From Candidatus Moraniibacteriota bacterium (lineage in GTDB: Bacteria > Patescibacteriota > Minisyncoccia > Moranbacterales > UBA1568): a stretch of DNA of 36,515 bases. The stretch covers positions 1-36,515 of the forward strand of contig JAHBAT020000019.1 of the NCBI GenBank assembly GCA_018499985.2, read 5' to 3'. A program made the position numbers and the translations under genes. Position 1 is the stretch's first letter. Each line of letters opens with the position of its first letter. Positions 24,353 to 32,157 of this stretch are shown here, in pieces. A model generated the notes under the pieces. The model was not told the origin of the DNA. It ran no database searches and saw nothing but the letters and a program-made list of their open reading frames with translations.

Positions 24353-25273
24353 TTATTTCTTAAACCATTCAAAAGTTTGCTTGAGGCCGTCTCTGAGTGA
24401 TACTGTTGGTTGCCAGGTAAGTTCGTCTTGGGCGCGGGCGCTATCAAGAGAGCTCATTTTTTGTTCGCCAGGAATAGAAGGGGCGTGAATTTCTTGAAAA
24501 GAATTATCAAAGAAATCATTGAGGAGAGAAAAGATCTCATTAACAGTTGTTTCTTTGCCGGTGCCTATATTGTAGATACCAGAAGCAGACTCAGTCTCGA
24601 GGGCGGCAATGTTGGCTCGGACGACATCGCCCACGAATATATAATCTCGGCTTTGCATGCCATCGCCATTGATGGTGGGCTGTTCTTCCCCAAGCATCTT
24701 ATTGAGAAAAATAGCGACTACACCAGCTTCCCCATGAGGGTTCTGGCGTGGACCGTAGACATTGCCATAGCGAAGCGAAATGGTTTTCAGAGGAGTGGCT
24801 TCTCTATAAAAAGCCAGGTACTTGTCGATGGTAAGCTTAGCAATACCGTAGGGAGAGAGAGGATTTTCATTGTGTGTCTCAGGAGTTGGTCGAATACTGG
24901 TATCTCCATACATGACCCCACCAGTAGAAGAAAAAATAATTTTTTGAACTCCTTTTTTGGAGGCCATATTTATTAAGTTTAGAGAGGCGAGTATATTTGT
25001 ATGGGCATCAAAGAGAGGGTCTTCTGTAGATTTGCGTACATTAATTTGGGCAGCTAAGTGAAAAACGGCGTCAAAAGTGTAATCGGTAAAAAGTTTATGA
25101 AGAACTTCCTCGTGAGTGATATCTCCCTCTATAAACGTAGCTTGGGGATTGATATTGGTGGTCTTGCCGCTACTTAAGTTATCGTAGACAAATACAGAGT
25201 GTCCACGTTCAATAAGGGCATCGACTAGATGCGACCCGATAAAGCCTGCTCCGCCAGTGACAAGGATATTCAT
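24353..25273 (-). CDS. NAD-dependent UDP-sugar epimerase (GalE-like)
   Basis: This 306-residue extended SDR has TGGAGFIGSH (6-15), VFHLAAQINVRKS, SSTGGVMYGD and the catalytic YGIAK (142-146), with RYGNVYGPRQNP and GDGMQSRDYIFVGDVV in the substrate half. This pattern is that of GalE/WbpP-type UDP-hexose 4-epimerases. It probably interconverts UDP-glucose/galactose or the GlcNAc/GalNAc pair; the substrate-size residue cannot be judged reliably. It heads the five-gene minus operon and is divergent from the GT2 gene at 25388. Confidence 0.88.
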   Translation of the reverse strand: MNILVTGGAGFIGSHLVDALIERGHSVFVYDNLSSGKTTNINPQATFIEGDITHEEVLHKLFTDYTFDAVFHLAAQINVRKSTEDPLFDAHTNILASLNLINMASKKGVQKIIFSSTGGVMYGDTSIRPTPETHNENPLSPYGIAKLTIDKYLAFYREATPLKTISLRYGNVYGPRQNPHGEAGVVAIFLNKMLGEEQPTINGDGMQSRDYIFVGDVVRANIAALETESASGIYNIGTGKETTVNEIFSLLNDFFDNSFQEIHAPSIPGEQKMSSLDSARAQDELTWQPTVSLRDGLKQTFEWFKK

Positions 25274-25294
25274 AAAGTAATCTTAAATATAGCC

Positions 25295-25303
25295 ATTTTA
25301 ACA
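25295..25303 (-). promoter_or_regulatory. Extended -10 of the epimerase-led minus operon
   Basis: TGTTAAAAT on the minus strand is an extended -10, about 21 bases before the ATG at 25273. No strong -35 is visible. It is separated from the divergent plus-strand promoter by about 45 bases. Confidence 0.4.
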
Positions 25304-25347
25304 GGATTTGATGCCAAAGAAAAGCCTTGTAGTGAGAGGTAGATATT

Positions 25348-25376
25348 TGCCTCAAAGGGTGATTTTTTGTACAATT
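25348..25376 (+). promoter_or_regulatory. Sigma70-type promoter of the plus operon beginning at 25388
   Basis: TTGCCT (25348-25353) and TACAAT (25371-25376) are separated by exactly 17 bp. The leader to the ATG at 25388 would be only about five bases, consistent with the lack of an SD there. Confidence 0.65.
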
Positions 25377-25387
25377 GAAAAACTATT

Positions 25388-26332
25388 ATGGAAAATCAAA
25401 CAAACAAGTATCTCTCGGTAGTAGTCCCTTTGTATAACGAAGAGGGCAACGTAGTAGAGCTACACCGTCGTATTCATGAGGCGGTAGAAAAAATCGGTAA
25501 ACCCTTCGAAATCATCTTTATTGATGATGGCTCTAAAGATAAGACGGTTGGACTGGCTCGTACCTTACATCCAGTCAAGCTTATCGAGTTTCGTAAAAAC
25601 TTTGGTCAGACAGCCGCTTTTGATGCTGGTATTAAGGCTGCTTCGGGAGAAATTATCATTACGCTTGATGGAGACCTCCAAAACGATCCGGCCGATATCC
25701 CACTTTTGCTCGAAAAAATGAATGAAGGGTACGACGTAGTCTCTGGCTGGCGTCATAAACGTAATGACCCGTGGAGCAAGAAAATCCCTTCACGTATCGC
25801 CAACCTTCTTCGAGGCATCCTGATCCAAGATCGTATCCATGATTCTGGTTGTAGTCTGAAGGCATACAAGAGAGAATGTTTTGAAAGCGTGGATCTTTTT
25901 GGTGAAATGCATCGTTTTATGCCAGCTCTTCTGATGCTAGATGGTTTCCGTGTTTCTGAAGTAAAGGTATCTCATCACCCACGTATTCATGGTGTTACGA
26001 AATACAATTGGAAGCGTGGCGTGAAAGGCTTTGTGGATATGATTGCTATCTGGTTTTGGCGCAAGTACTCTTATCGTCCGATTCATCTTTTTGGTGGCTC
26101 TGGTATCGTCCTTTCCTTTACGGGTACAGTCATTCTTCTTTGGATGATAGTCGAAAAGGTGCTTTTTCAGCAGGCTATTGGTGATCGTCTCTGGCCAATT
26201 GTGGGCATATTCTTTGTTCTTATGGGTGTGCAGCTTTTTGTAGCGGGACTCCTGGCCGATATGCTTGTACGTAACTATTATCAGGGTCGCCATCGTATGA
26301 ACTATTCTATTCGTGAAATTCGAGAGCAATAG
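25388..26332 (+). CDS. GT2 polyprenyl-phosphate sugar synthase with two C-terminal TM helices (ArnC/GtrB-like)
   Basis: This 314-residue enzyme has VVVPLYNEEG (11-20), IDDGSKDKT (45-53), EFRKNFGQTAA and the metal-binding DGDLQNDP (94-101), SGWRHKR, and SGCSLKAY. Two hydrophobic helices (about 235-258 and 272-295) close the protein. This is the architecture of ArnC/GtrB/DpmA enzymes, which load a sugar on undecaprenyl phosphate. It can supply the GT-C proteins in the window. It heads a four-gene plus operon and is followed after 2 bases by a methyltransferase gene. Confidence 0.92.
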   Translation: MENQTNKYLSVVVPLYNEEGNVVELHRRIHEAVEKIGKPFEIIFIDDGSKDKTVGLARTLHPVKLIEFRKNFGQTAAFDAGIKAASGEIIITLDGDLQNDPADIPLLLEKMNEGYDVVSGWRHKRNDPWSKKIPSRIANLLRGILIQDRIHDSGCSLKAYKRECFESVDLFGEMHRFMPALLMLDGFRVSEVKVSHHPRIHGVTKYNWKRGVKGFVDMIAIWFWRKYSYRPIHLFGGSGIVLSFTGTVILLWMIVEKVLFQQAIGDRLWPIVGIFFVLMGVQLFVAGLLADMLVRNYYQGRHRMNYSIREIREQ

Positions 26333-26334
26333 TC

Positions 26335-26997
26335 ATGGATATGAAACTGCACCGAGGGAATTTTGAAAGCAACCTTCTTTTTTTGAAGAAAAGTGGTTTA
26401 CTTGATACTCCAAAGCGTATCTTGGAGATTGGTTCTGGTCGCGGAGCTTTGGTCAGCAAGCTAAGAGAAATGGGTCATGACGCGGTAGGTACCGAAGTCA
26501 ATCCTGAATACATGGCTTACGCCAAGGATGAGTATGGAGTAGACTTGGTAACTATCAGTACCGCTACGACAGCACTTCCTTTTGAGGACAGGGAATTTGA
26601 TCTTGTGGTCAGCTTCGATGTCTTTGAGCATATCCCAAAAACCAAAGAACATGTAGCGGAGGTAAAGCGTGTCCTGAGAGAAAAGGGGAGTTACTTAGTG
26701 TGTACACCAAACAAGTGGACCAATATTCCCTTTGAGATACTTAAGGAAAAAAGCCTGACTAAATACAAAGAGTATCACTGCGCACTCCATAACTATTGGC
26801 AAATTCAAGAGCGTTTTCATAAGGCTGGATTTAGCACGCGTTTTGTAGAAGTACCTTTGGTGACACCGTACTTTGTGGAGAAGATACGTAAGTACCTGGG
26901 TGCGCCGGGAGTACTTTTGGTAAAAATTCTTCGTCCAGATAGCTGGCCACAATGGATAAAGACGAACTTTTATTTGGTAGCAACAAAGAAAGACTAA
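26335..26997 (+). CDS. SAM-dependent methyltransferase (Methyltransf_11 type)
   Basis: This 220-residue protein has motif I ILEIGSGRGAL (29-39), VGTEVNPEYM, LPFEDREFDLVVSFDVFEHI and VLREKGSYLVCTPNKW in order, with a short basic C-terminal part. It begins 2 bases after the GT2 gene; an ATG at 26341 is an equally possible start. The stop at 26997 is followed directly by the repeated 17-bp motif and the Ugd start. Probably methylates a glycan or precursor; substrate unknown. Confidence 0.87.
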   Translation: MDMKLHRGNFESNLLFLKKSGLLDTPKRILEIGSGRGALVSKLREMGHDAVGTEVNPEYMAYAKDEYGVDLVTISTATTALPFEDREFDLVVSFDVFEHIPKTKEHVAEVKRVLREKGSYLVCTPNKWTNIPFEILKEKSLTKYKEYHCALHNYWQIQERFHKAGFSTRFVEVPLVTPYFVEKIRKYLGAPGVLLVKILRPDSWPQWIKTNFYLVATKKD

Positions 26998-27014
26998 ACT
27001 CTAACGGGATAAAT
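26998..27014 (+). repeat. Repeated 17-bp motif ACTCTAACGGGATAAAT filling the gap before ugd
   Basis: This intergenic gap consists of exactly this motif, from the base after the methyltransferase stop to the base before the ATG. The same 17 bases occur on the minus strand at 147-163, and the first 13 occur at 243-255 overlapping the start of the sugar transferase gene. All three copies are at gene starts or promoters. The role is unknown. Confidence 0.7.
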
Positions 27015-28322
27015 ATGAAGCTGACTTTTATTGGAACTGGATACGTAGGATTGGTGACGGGGGCTTGTATGGCAGAGCTTGGACATACGGTTATCTGCGC
27101 TGATATTGATGCCAAAAAAATCAATGGTCTTAAAAGGGGTGTCATGCCTATCTACGAACTTGGTCTTGATGAATTAGTAGAGAAAAATGTCAAAAAAGGA
27201 AGACTTTCTTTTACGACCAATATCGGTAAGGCCATCAAAGAAGCGGAAGTGGTATTTAGTGCGGTAGGTACTCCAGAGGACAAGAAGACTGGGAAGGCAA
27301 ATCTAGAGTATGTATATGCGGTAGCAGAGGCCTTTGCTAAGAATCTCAATGGCTACAAAATCCTGGTCAACAAATCCACGGTGCCTGTAGGTACCGCTGA
27401 TCAGTGTCGTGCCAAAATTATCACTACCTGTAAGCCAGGTGCCCTCTTTGATGTTGTCTCCAATCCAGAGTTTTTGCGTGAAGGGGCAGCTATCAAGGAT
27501 TTCTTGAATCCCGATCGTGTCGTCGTAGGGACAGCTACCGAACAAGCAAGAGAGGTGATGGAAAAAATCTATCGTCCGATTGCTCGAGCGGGTCGCCCGG
27601 TAATCATGACGGATATCCGTAGCGCAGAGCTTATTAAGTATGCCTCAAACGCCTTCTTGGCTACGAAGATTTCTTTTATCAATGAGATAGCCAACTTTTG
27701 CGAGCTGATTGGCGCTAATGTCAAAGAAGTGGCTCGTGGCATGGGCTCGGATGCTCGTATTGGTTCACGCTTTCTCTATGCAGGGAGTGGCTATGGAGGC
27801 TCTTGTTTCCCGAAAGACGTACAGGCACTGATAGAAACAGGTAAAGAATATGATTTTGATTTTCAGATTGTGCAAGCGGTAGATGAGGTCAATGATGCTC
27901 AGAAGATGCGTCCGTATCAAATACTCAAACGCGAGCTCAAATCTCTCAAGGGTAAGCGGGTGGCGGTGTGGGGACTTTCTTTTAAGCCGCGTACAGATGA
28001 TGTCCGTGAGGCCCCAGCTTTGTATGTCATCCAAGCACTTCTCAAAGCAGGTGCCACGGTGGTAGCCTATGATCCTGTGGCCAGTGAAGCATTTGCACGC
28101 TCACTCGATGATAAGAAAGTGCACTACGGTACAGATGCCTACGAAATTCTTGAGGATGCAGACGCTCTTGTGATTATGACTGAATGGGATGAGTTTCGTA
28201 CAGCAGACTATGCCATTATCAGTAAAGCTATGAAGGGAAATCTTATTGTGGATGGTCGCAATATTTTTGAGCGAAGTGAGGCGGAGGAAGCTGGCTTTCA
28301 CTATTTCGGCATTGGGGTTTAG
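27015..28322 (+). CDS. ugd: UDP-glucose 6-dehydrogenase (UDP-glucose/GDP-mannose dehydrogenase family)
   Basis: This 435-residue enzyme converts UDP-glucose to UDP-glucuronate with two NAD+. It has the glycine motif GTGYVG (7-12), KSTVPVGT (120-127), NPEFLREG (150-157), KYASNAFLATKISFINE (208-224) and the catalytic Cys in GGSCFPKD (261-268, C264). The C-terminal domain has WGLSFKPRTDDVREAP. Length is normal. ATG 27015 begins the canonical KLTFIGTGYVG; an upstream ATG at 26952 overlaps the methyltransferase gene. A GDP-mannose dehydrogenase is less likely, since KLTFIGTGYVGLV is typical of Ugd. The product could be the uronic acid modified by the AsnB-like enzyme. Confidence 0.93.
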   Translation: MKLTFIGTGYVGLVTGACMAELGHTVICADIDAKKINGLKRGVMPIYELGLDELVEKNVKKGRLSFTTNIGKAIKEAEVVFSAVGTPEDKKTGKANLEYVYAVAEAFAKNLNGYKILVNKSTVPVGTADQCRAKIITTCKPGALFDVVSNPEFLREGAAIKDFLNPDRVVVGTATEQAREVMEKIYRPIARAGRPVIMTDIRSAELIKYASNAFLATKISFINEIANFCELIGANVKEVARGMGSDARIGSRFLYAGSGYGGSCFPKDVQALIETGKEYDFDFQIVQAVDEVNDAQKMRPYQILKRELKSLKGKRVAVWGLSFKPRTDDVREAPALYVIQALLKAGATVVAYDPVASEAFARSLDDKKVHYGTDAYEILEDADALVIMTEWDEFRTADYAIISKAMKGNLIVDGRNIFERSEAEEAGFHYFGIGV

Positions 28323-28342
28323 TTGGTATACATATAAACAAA

Positions 28343-30184
28343 ATGATAGAGGGTAAACACTTCCCAAAGATCGGTTTGGTGCTCGTGATAGGACTCTATC
28401 TTTTTTTTGGCTTGAGTCACTTGGGTCAATTTGTAACCGCTGATGAAAATAAGTGGTTGTATGAACGTATCCCAAATTATTGGGAAGCTATTCATGATCA
28501 CAAATGGAAAAAAACCTTTATCAACGATAAACCAGGGGTCAGTATTGCTCTTATGGGCTTGCCAGCAATTAAGCTGTATCCAGACTCGAGAGAGTTTTGT
28601 AAGGAGGGAGAAGATAGAATCATTCAGTGTGATACCGCGAATGCGGAGCACTTTCTTATCGCTTTTCGGCTACCACTTATTTTGATCAACGGAGCGCTAC
28701 TTATCCTACTCTTTTTTGTCCTTGGTAGATTGATAAATCCTTGGGTAGCCCTTTGGAGTGCGGCGCTTATTGGTCTTTCGCCGCCACTCATGGGTATTTC
28801 TCAGATAGTTAATCCAGATGCTTTCTTGTGGTCTTTTGGGAGTGTGGCAACCTTTGCTTTTTTCTTGACCCTCCAAACGGGGGAGAAAAAATGGTCTGTC
28901 TTGAGTGGGCTTCTCTTGGGCATGGCTTTGCTTTCTAAATACACAGCGCTCATTCTCTACCCTTTCTTTTTCGGTGTTTTGGTTCTTGGATTTCTCTTAT
29001 CAGAAAATAAAGAATCTTCTCGGCTCGACTTTATCCGAAACTTGAAACTCTGGTGTTTGCTTGGAGTAGTAGCGCTTGTGACGACGTGTCTTTTCTTGCC
29101 AGCCTTCCTTGTAAGTCCAGGATATTTTATCGGTAAGTATTTGTTTAGTATAGGGCAGAAAGGGTTACTTATGACCCTTGGATTATTACCCCTTATTATT
29201 GTACTTGGAGATACTTTTCTTTTTCGGTCTCGAGGCATGCTCTTTTTCAAGCAAAAACAAGTGTATTTGAGAGATACAATGACCAGTGTAGTATTTGTTT
29301 TTGGATTGATGCTCGTGACGACTCTTTTTGTGCGGAGAATTTTTTCAGAATGGGAAATATTTAGAGTGCTTCCATTTGATACCAAAGAACTTTCTTCAGC
29401 TATAAAGTACGGAGTAGAGCTAAACTTTTTTGAAGCATGGCTTCTAGAGTGGAGCCCACTCGCGTTTTCTTTGACTCCGGCAGTTCTTCTTGGGGTGGCG
29501 TTTCTTTGTGTCTTCGCATGGAAGCATCGGCAGGAAAAATTAGCTTTAGGGGTAGTTACTTCAGCTATTTTTGTATTCCTATATCTAGGAATATTAGTGG
29601 TGACCGATGTCTTTACGACTATTCGCTACTCCATCATCCTCTACCCGTTTGTAGGATTTTTAGCGGCTATGGGATTTTGGTATTTGAGTGAGAGGATAAA
29701 TTTTAAGGGGAAGTATTTTTGGATAACGGGTCTTATCCTGAGTACTTCATGTGCGAGTTTATTTTTGATCAAACCTTTCTATCTCAACTATACGAGTGAC
29801 CTTCTGCCCAAAAAAGATATCTTAAGCGATGCTTGGGGGTACGGAGGCTATGAGGCTGCAATGTATCTCAATAGCTTGCCAGACGCAAAGAATCTCACTG
29901 TTTGGGCGGACTACTATGGAGTGTGTGAATTTTTTGTAGGCAAGTGTCTGACAGCTTATACCTACGATGGTACGAATATCAAGCTCGACTATTACGTATT
30001 TACAAGAAGAGGACGTATCCGCTATTGGTCTCGGTATACTAACTGGGAACGTACATCAGGCCTGACAGCCTATAAGTACTACGATGACAAGAATCCAGCA
30101 TGGGAACTCTCGATAGATAATCGGCCACTCAATCAGGTCCGAGTGGTGAAGAATTCTGAAGAAGGGGGCTCTTTACAAAAATAA
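28343..30184 (+). CDS. GT-C glycosyltransferase of the GT39/ArnT-like group
   Basis: This 613-residue protein has about 11-12 hydrophobic segments. TADENKW (32-38) in the first outer loop holds the Asp-Glu expected of GT-C catalysis, followed by INDKPGVSIALMG, which resembles the KP motif of ArnT/PMT proteins. NPDAFLW and LSKYTALILYP match the same group. A soluble C-terminal region after the last helix carries GVCEFFVGKC (526-535) and NPAWELSIDNRP. The protein at 33153 is a clear paralogue with the same C-terminal pattern. It begins 20 bases after ugd, last in the plus operon. Likely transfers a sugar from a polyprenyl-phosphate donor outside the membrane. Confidence 0.87.
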   Translation: MIEGKHFPKIGLVLVIGLYLFFGLSHLGQFVTADENKWLYERIPNYWEAIHDHKWKKTFINDKPGVSIALMGLPAIKLYPDSREFCKEGEDRIIQCDTANAEHFLIAFRLPLILINGALLILLFFVLGRLINPWVALWSAALIGLSPPLMGISQIVNPDAFLWSFGSVATFAFFLTLQTGEKKWSVLSGLLLGMALLSKYTALILYPFFFGVLVLGFLLSENKESSRLDFIRNLKLWCLLGVVALVTTCLFLPAFLVSPGYFIGKYLFSIGQKGLLMTLGLLPLIIVLGDTFLFRSRGMLFFKQKQVYLRDTMTSVVFVFGLMLVTTLFVRRIFSEWEIFRVLPFDTKELSSAIKYGVELNFFEAWLLEWSPLAFSLTPAVLLGVAFLCVFAWKHRQEKLALGVVTSAIFVFLYLGILVVTDVFTTIRYSIILYPFVGFLAAMGFWYLSERINFKGKYFWITGLILSTSCASLFLIKPFYLNYTSDLLPKKDILSDAWGYGGYEAAMYLNSLPDAKNLTVWADYYGVCEFFVGKCLTAYTYDGTNIKLDYYVFTRRGRIRYWSRYTNWERTSGLTAYKYYDDKNPAWELSIDNRPLNQVRVVKNSEEGGSLQK

Positions 30185-30200
30185 CAATTTAGGGTATACT
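30172..30200 (+). promoter_or_regulatory. Sigma70-type promoter of the NADAR gene
   Basis: TTTACA (30172-30177) and TATACT (30195-30200) have a 17-bp spacer. The -35 lies in the last codons of the upstream GT-C gene. The leader of about 43 bases ends with GGAAGGAA (30236-30243), a usable SD before ATG 30250. Confidence 0.65.
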
Positions 30201-30249
30201 CCCACTTCAGTTCTTTGGGTATTTTTTAGCGTACGGAAGGAATTAAAGC

Positions 30250-30843
30250 ATGGCTCAGGATCGCTTGTTTGTCGAAGATAGTCCGCGCCTGGAAGGAGCG
30301 GTTGCTAGCGGTGAAGCACCGAATAACCGCGTGGTGAGAAAGGTGCTCGCCAAACAGGGACGAAAGAAGGGAGGGAGAGGCCGAAATCGAGGCTCTTCGG
30401 GCGAACCAGTCTATTTCTATGAACGGGAAGGTTTCCGTCTTTCCAATTTCTCGGCCCATGCTATCGAGCTTGAAGTGGCCGGCAAGATGCACATTTTCAT
30501 GACCTGTGAGCATGCGTATCAGGCTTCCAAATTTACCGATCAGACTATCATCAATAAGATTGGTCTGGCCTGGTCGGCGGAAGAAGCCAAGGCTATCGCG
30601 CATGCGCATCGGGATCTGTACCGTCCGGACTGGACGGAGCAGACGAAGCTTCGCGTGATGGAACGGATTTTCCGAGCCAAGGCGAAGCAGCACAAGAGTG
30701 TGCGAGAGTATCTCGCGAGTACGCGTCATCGCAAGTTGGTGGAAAATTCCCCGATAGATGATTTTTGGGGCATTGGTTCTGACAAGACTGGCCGCAACCA
30801 CGCCGGTAGGCTCTGGATGAAGATTCGTCCTGACTACCAATAA
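30250..30843 (+). CDS. NADAR family protein (YbiA-like) with a basic RG-rich N-terminal tail
   Basis: This 197-residue protein has the NADAR (PF08719) signature: LSNFSAH (64-70), TCEHAYQASKF (85-95), a DW pair (127-128), LVENSPIDDFWG (163-174) and GRNHAGRLWM (181-190). Family members act on N-glycosidic bonds; some degrade riboflavin intermediates (YbiA) and others remove ADP-ribose from guanine in DNA as antidotes of DarT2 toxins. No DarT-like gene is visible here. Residues 1-52 precede the domain and include a Lys/Arg/Gly-rich stretch (about 27-48) that could bind nucleic acid. Codon choice is GC-richer than in the glycan genes, and it has its own promoter, SD and terminator. Domain call is firm; substrate is open. 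Confidence 0.9.
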   Translation: MAQDRLFVEDSPRLEGAVASGEAPNNRVVRKVLAKQGRKKGGRGRNRGSSGEPVYFYEREGFRLSNFSAHAIELEVAGKMHIFMTCEHAYQASKFTDQTIINKIGLAWSAEEAKAIAHAHRDLYRPDWTEQTKLRVMERIFRAKAKQHKSVREYLASTRHRKLVENSPIDDFWGIGSDKTGRNHAGRLWMKIRPDYQ

Positions 30844-30864
30844 GAAATCAAGGAGTGACTTGAA

Positions 30865-30916
30865 CAAAAAAGACCCCGGAAGCCACATGTGGCGTCCGGG
30901 GACTTTTCTTTTTTGA
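30865..30916 (+). terminator. Strong Rho-independent terminator after the NADAR gene
   Basis: A long stem pairs about 30872-30887 with 30888-30903 around a CACATGTG centre, with two internal mismatches and a GC-rich CCCCGG/CCGGGG core. It is preceded by an A-run and followed by TTTTCTTTTTT, so it can work in both directions. Confidence 0.9.
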
Positions 30917-30925
30917 GTACTCTTT

Positions 30926-30934
30926 TGCTATAAT
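30926..30934 (+). promoter_or_regulatory. Extended -10 promoter of the GT4 gene at 31009
   Basis: TGCTATAAT places a consensus -10 (30929-30934) behind a TG dinucleotide. The leader would be about 70 bases, longer than most here. A second weaker site with TTATAC is seen around 30978-30983, closer to the start. Confidence 0.5.
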
Positions 30935-31008
30935 AAAAGGGTATTTTTGGGAAATCTCTCTTTGAGACACAATTACTATTATACACTTAAATATTACTTT
31001 TGTCAATA

Positions 31009-32148
31009 ATGCGAGTCCTCTTTCTCAACTATGAATATCCGCCTCTTGGAGGAGGAGCAGCCAATGCTACGGCATACCTACTTTCTGAGTACAGCAAGGC
31101 AGGAAATATAGTCGTAGACTTGGTCACTTCGTCACCGGATGAACAGCAGGTCATCGAAGTGCTTGGAGAAGATGTACAGATTCATAAACTCAATATTGGG
31201 AAAAAAGGCAATCTCCATCATCAGTCTCAGTTGGATTTGCTTCGCTATAGCTACAAGGCGTATGCTTATGCGGATGGATTGCTCCAGGCCAATGACTATG
31301 ATGTTGTCCATGCTTTTTTTGGAGTACCTTGTGGAGCTTTGGCTATGCGACTTAGTAAAAAATACCGTATCCCGTATATCGTATCTTTGCGGGGGTCAGA
31401 TGTACCTGGATACAGTGAACGCTTTGCGTTTCTCTATAATTTCCTGAGGCCACTTATTGTTCGGGTCTGGAAAAGGGCTTTTCAGGTTATTTCAAATAGT
31501 CAGGGACTCAAAGATCTTGCGCTTTTGTCGGCACCTGAGCAAGCTATTGGTATTATCCCAAACGGTGTAGATACCGAGCGTTTTCGGCCAGGTCAGGCAG
31601 GAGAGGAATGGATTATTACCGCAGGAGCAACTCGTCTGACGCAACGCAAGGGCTTGCACCTTATTATCGAAGCGCTGCCCAAGCTTTTGACATATAACCC
31701 AAAAGTAGTGTTTGAAATCATGGGGGATGGTGCTTCGGAAGAAATGCTTCGTGCAAAAGCTTTGGCGCTAGGTGTAGCAGAGAGTGTGCGTTTCTTGGGG
31801 AGAATTCCTGCCAGTGAGACAGTGGGATTTTATCAGCGAGCCAAGGTTTTTGTTTTGCCATCTGCCAATGAAGGTATGAGTAATGCATTGCTTGAGGCTT
31901 TGGCTTGTGGACTACCTGCAGTAGTGACTGATACAGGCGGATCAAGTGAGCTTGTGAGAGAGAAGGTCAATGGTCTCGTGATAGAGCGCACAGTAGGCGC
32001 TATCGAAGAATCCCTTATGTATCTTCTGGCACACGAAGAAGAGCGAGCTCGGATGGGAAGAGAAAGTCGTGTCTGCGCAGAGGCTAAGAGCTGGACGGCT
32101 GTAGCAGAGGCATATCAGGAAGTGTACCAAGAGGCTACTCGTCGATAA
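31009..32148 (+). CDS. Glycosyltransferase family 4 (GT4)
   Basis: This 379-residue GT-B enzyme starts RVLFLNYEYPPLGGGAANA, with the GGG acceptor loop, and continues with SLRGSDVPGY, IPNGVDTERF, AGATRLTQRKGLHLI (second Rossmann domain with R and K phosphate contacts), IMGDGASEEML and EGMSNALLEALACGLPAV. This is a full-length typical GT4 of the mannosyl/glucosyl group. ATG 31009 begins the family sequence; a TTG nine bases upstream is the alternative. It leads a plus pair, 9 bases before the flippase-like gene. Confidence 0.9.
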   Translation: MRVLFLNYEYPPLGGGAANATAYLLSEYSKAGNIVVDLVTSSPDEQQVIEVLGEDVQIHKLNIGKKGNLHHQSQLDLLRYSYKAYAYADGLLQANDYDVVHAFFGVPCGALAMRLSKKYRIPYIVSLRGSDVPGYSERFAFLYNFLRPLIVRVWKRAFQVISNSQGLKDLALLSAPEQAIGIIPNGVDTERFRPGQAGEEWIITAGATRLTQRKGLHLIIEALPKLLTYNPKVVFEIMGDGASEEMLRAKALALGVAESVRFLGRIPASETVGFYQRAKVFVLPSANEGMSNALLEALACGLPAVVTDTGGSSELVREKVNGLVIERTVGAIEESLMYLLAHEEERARMGRESRVCAEAKSWTAVAEAYQEVYQEATRR

Positions 32149-32157
32149 ATATTCTTT

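Noticed and set aside
24410-24976. 188-residue plus-strand frame opposite the epimerase
   Set aside because: Antisense shadow of a clear SDR gene, with no motif, RBS or promoter.
30226-30888. 220-residue minus-strand frame opposite the NADAR gene
   Set aside because: It is longer than the NADAR frame but has no family motif, no RBS, and crosses the terminator. The plus frame has a full NADAR signature, promoter and SD.
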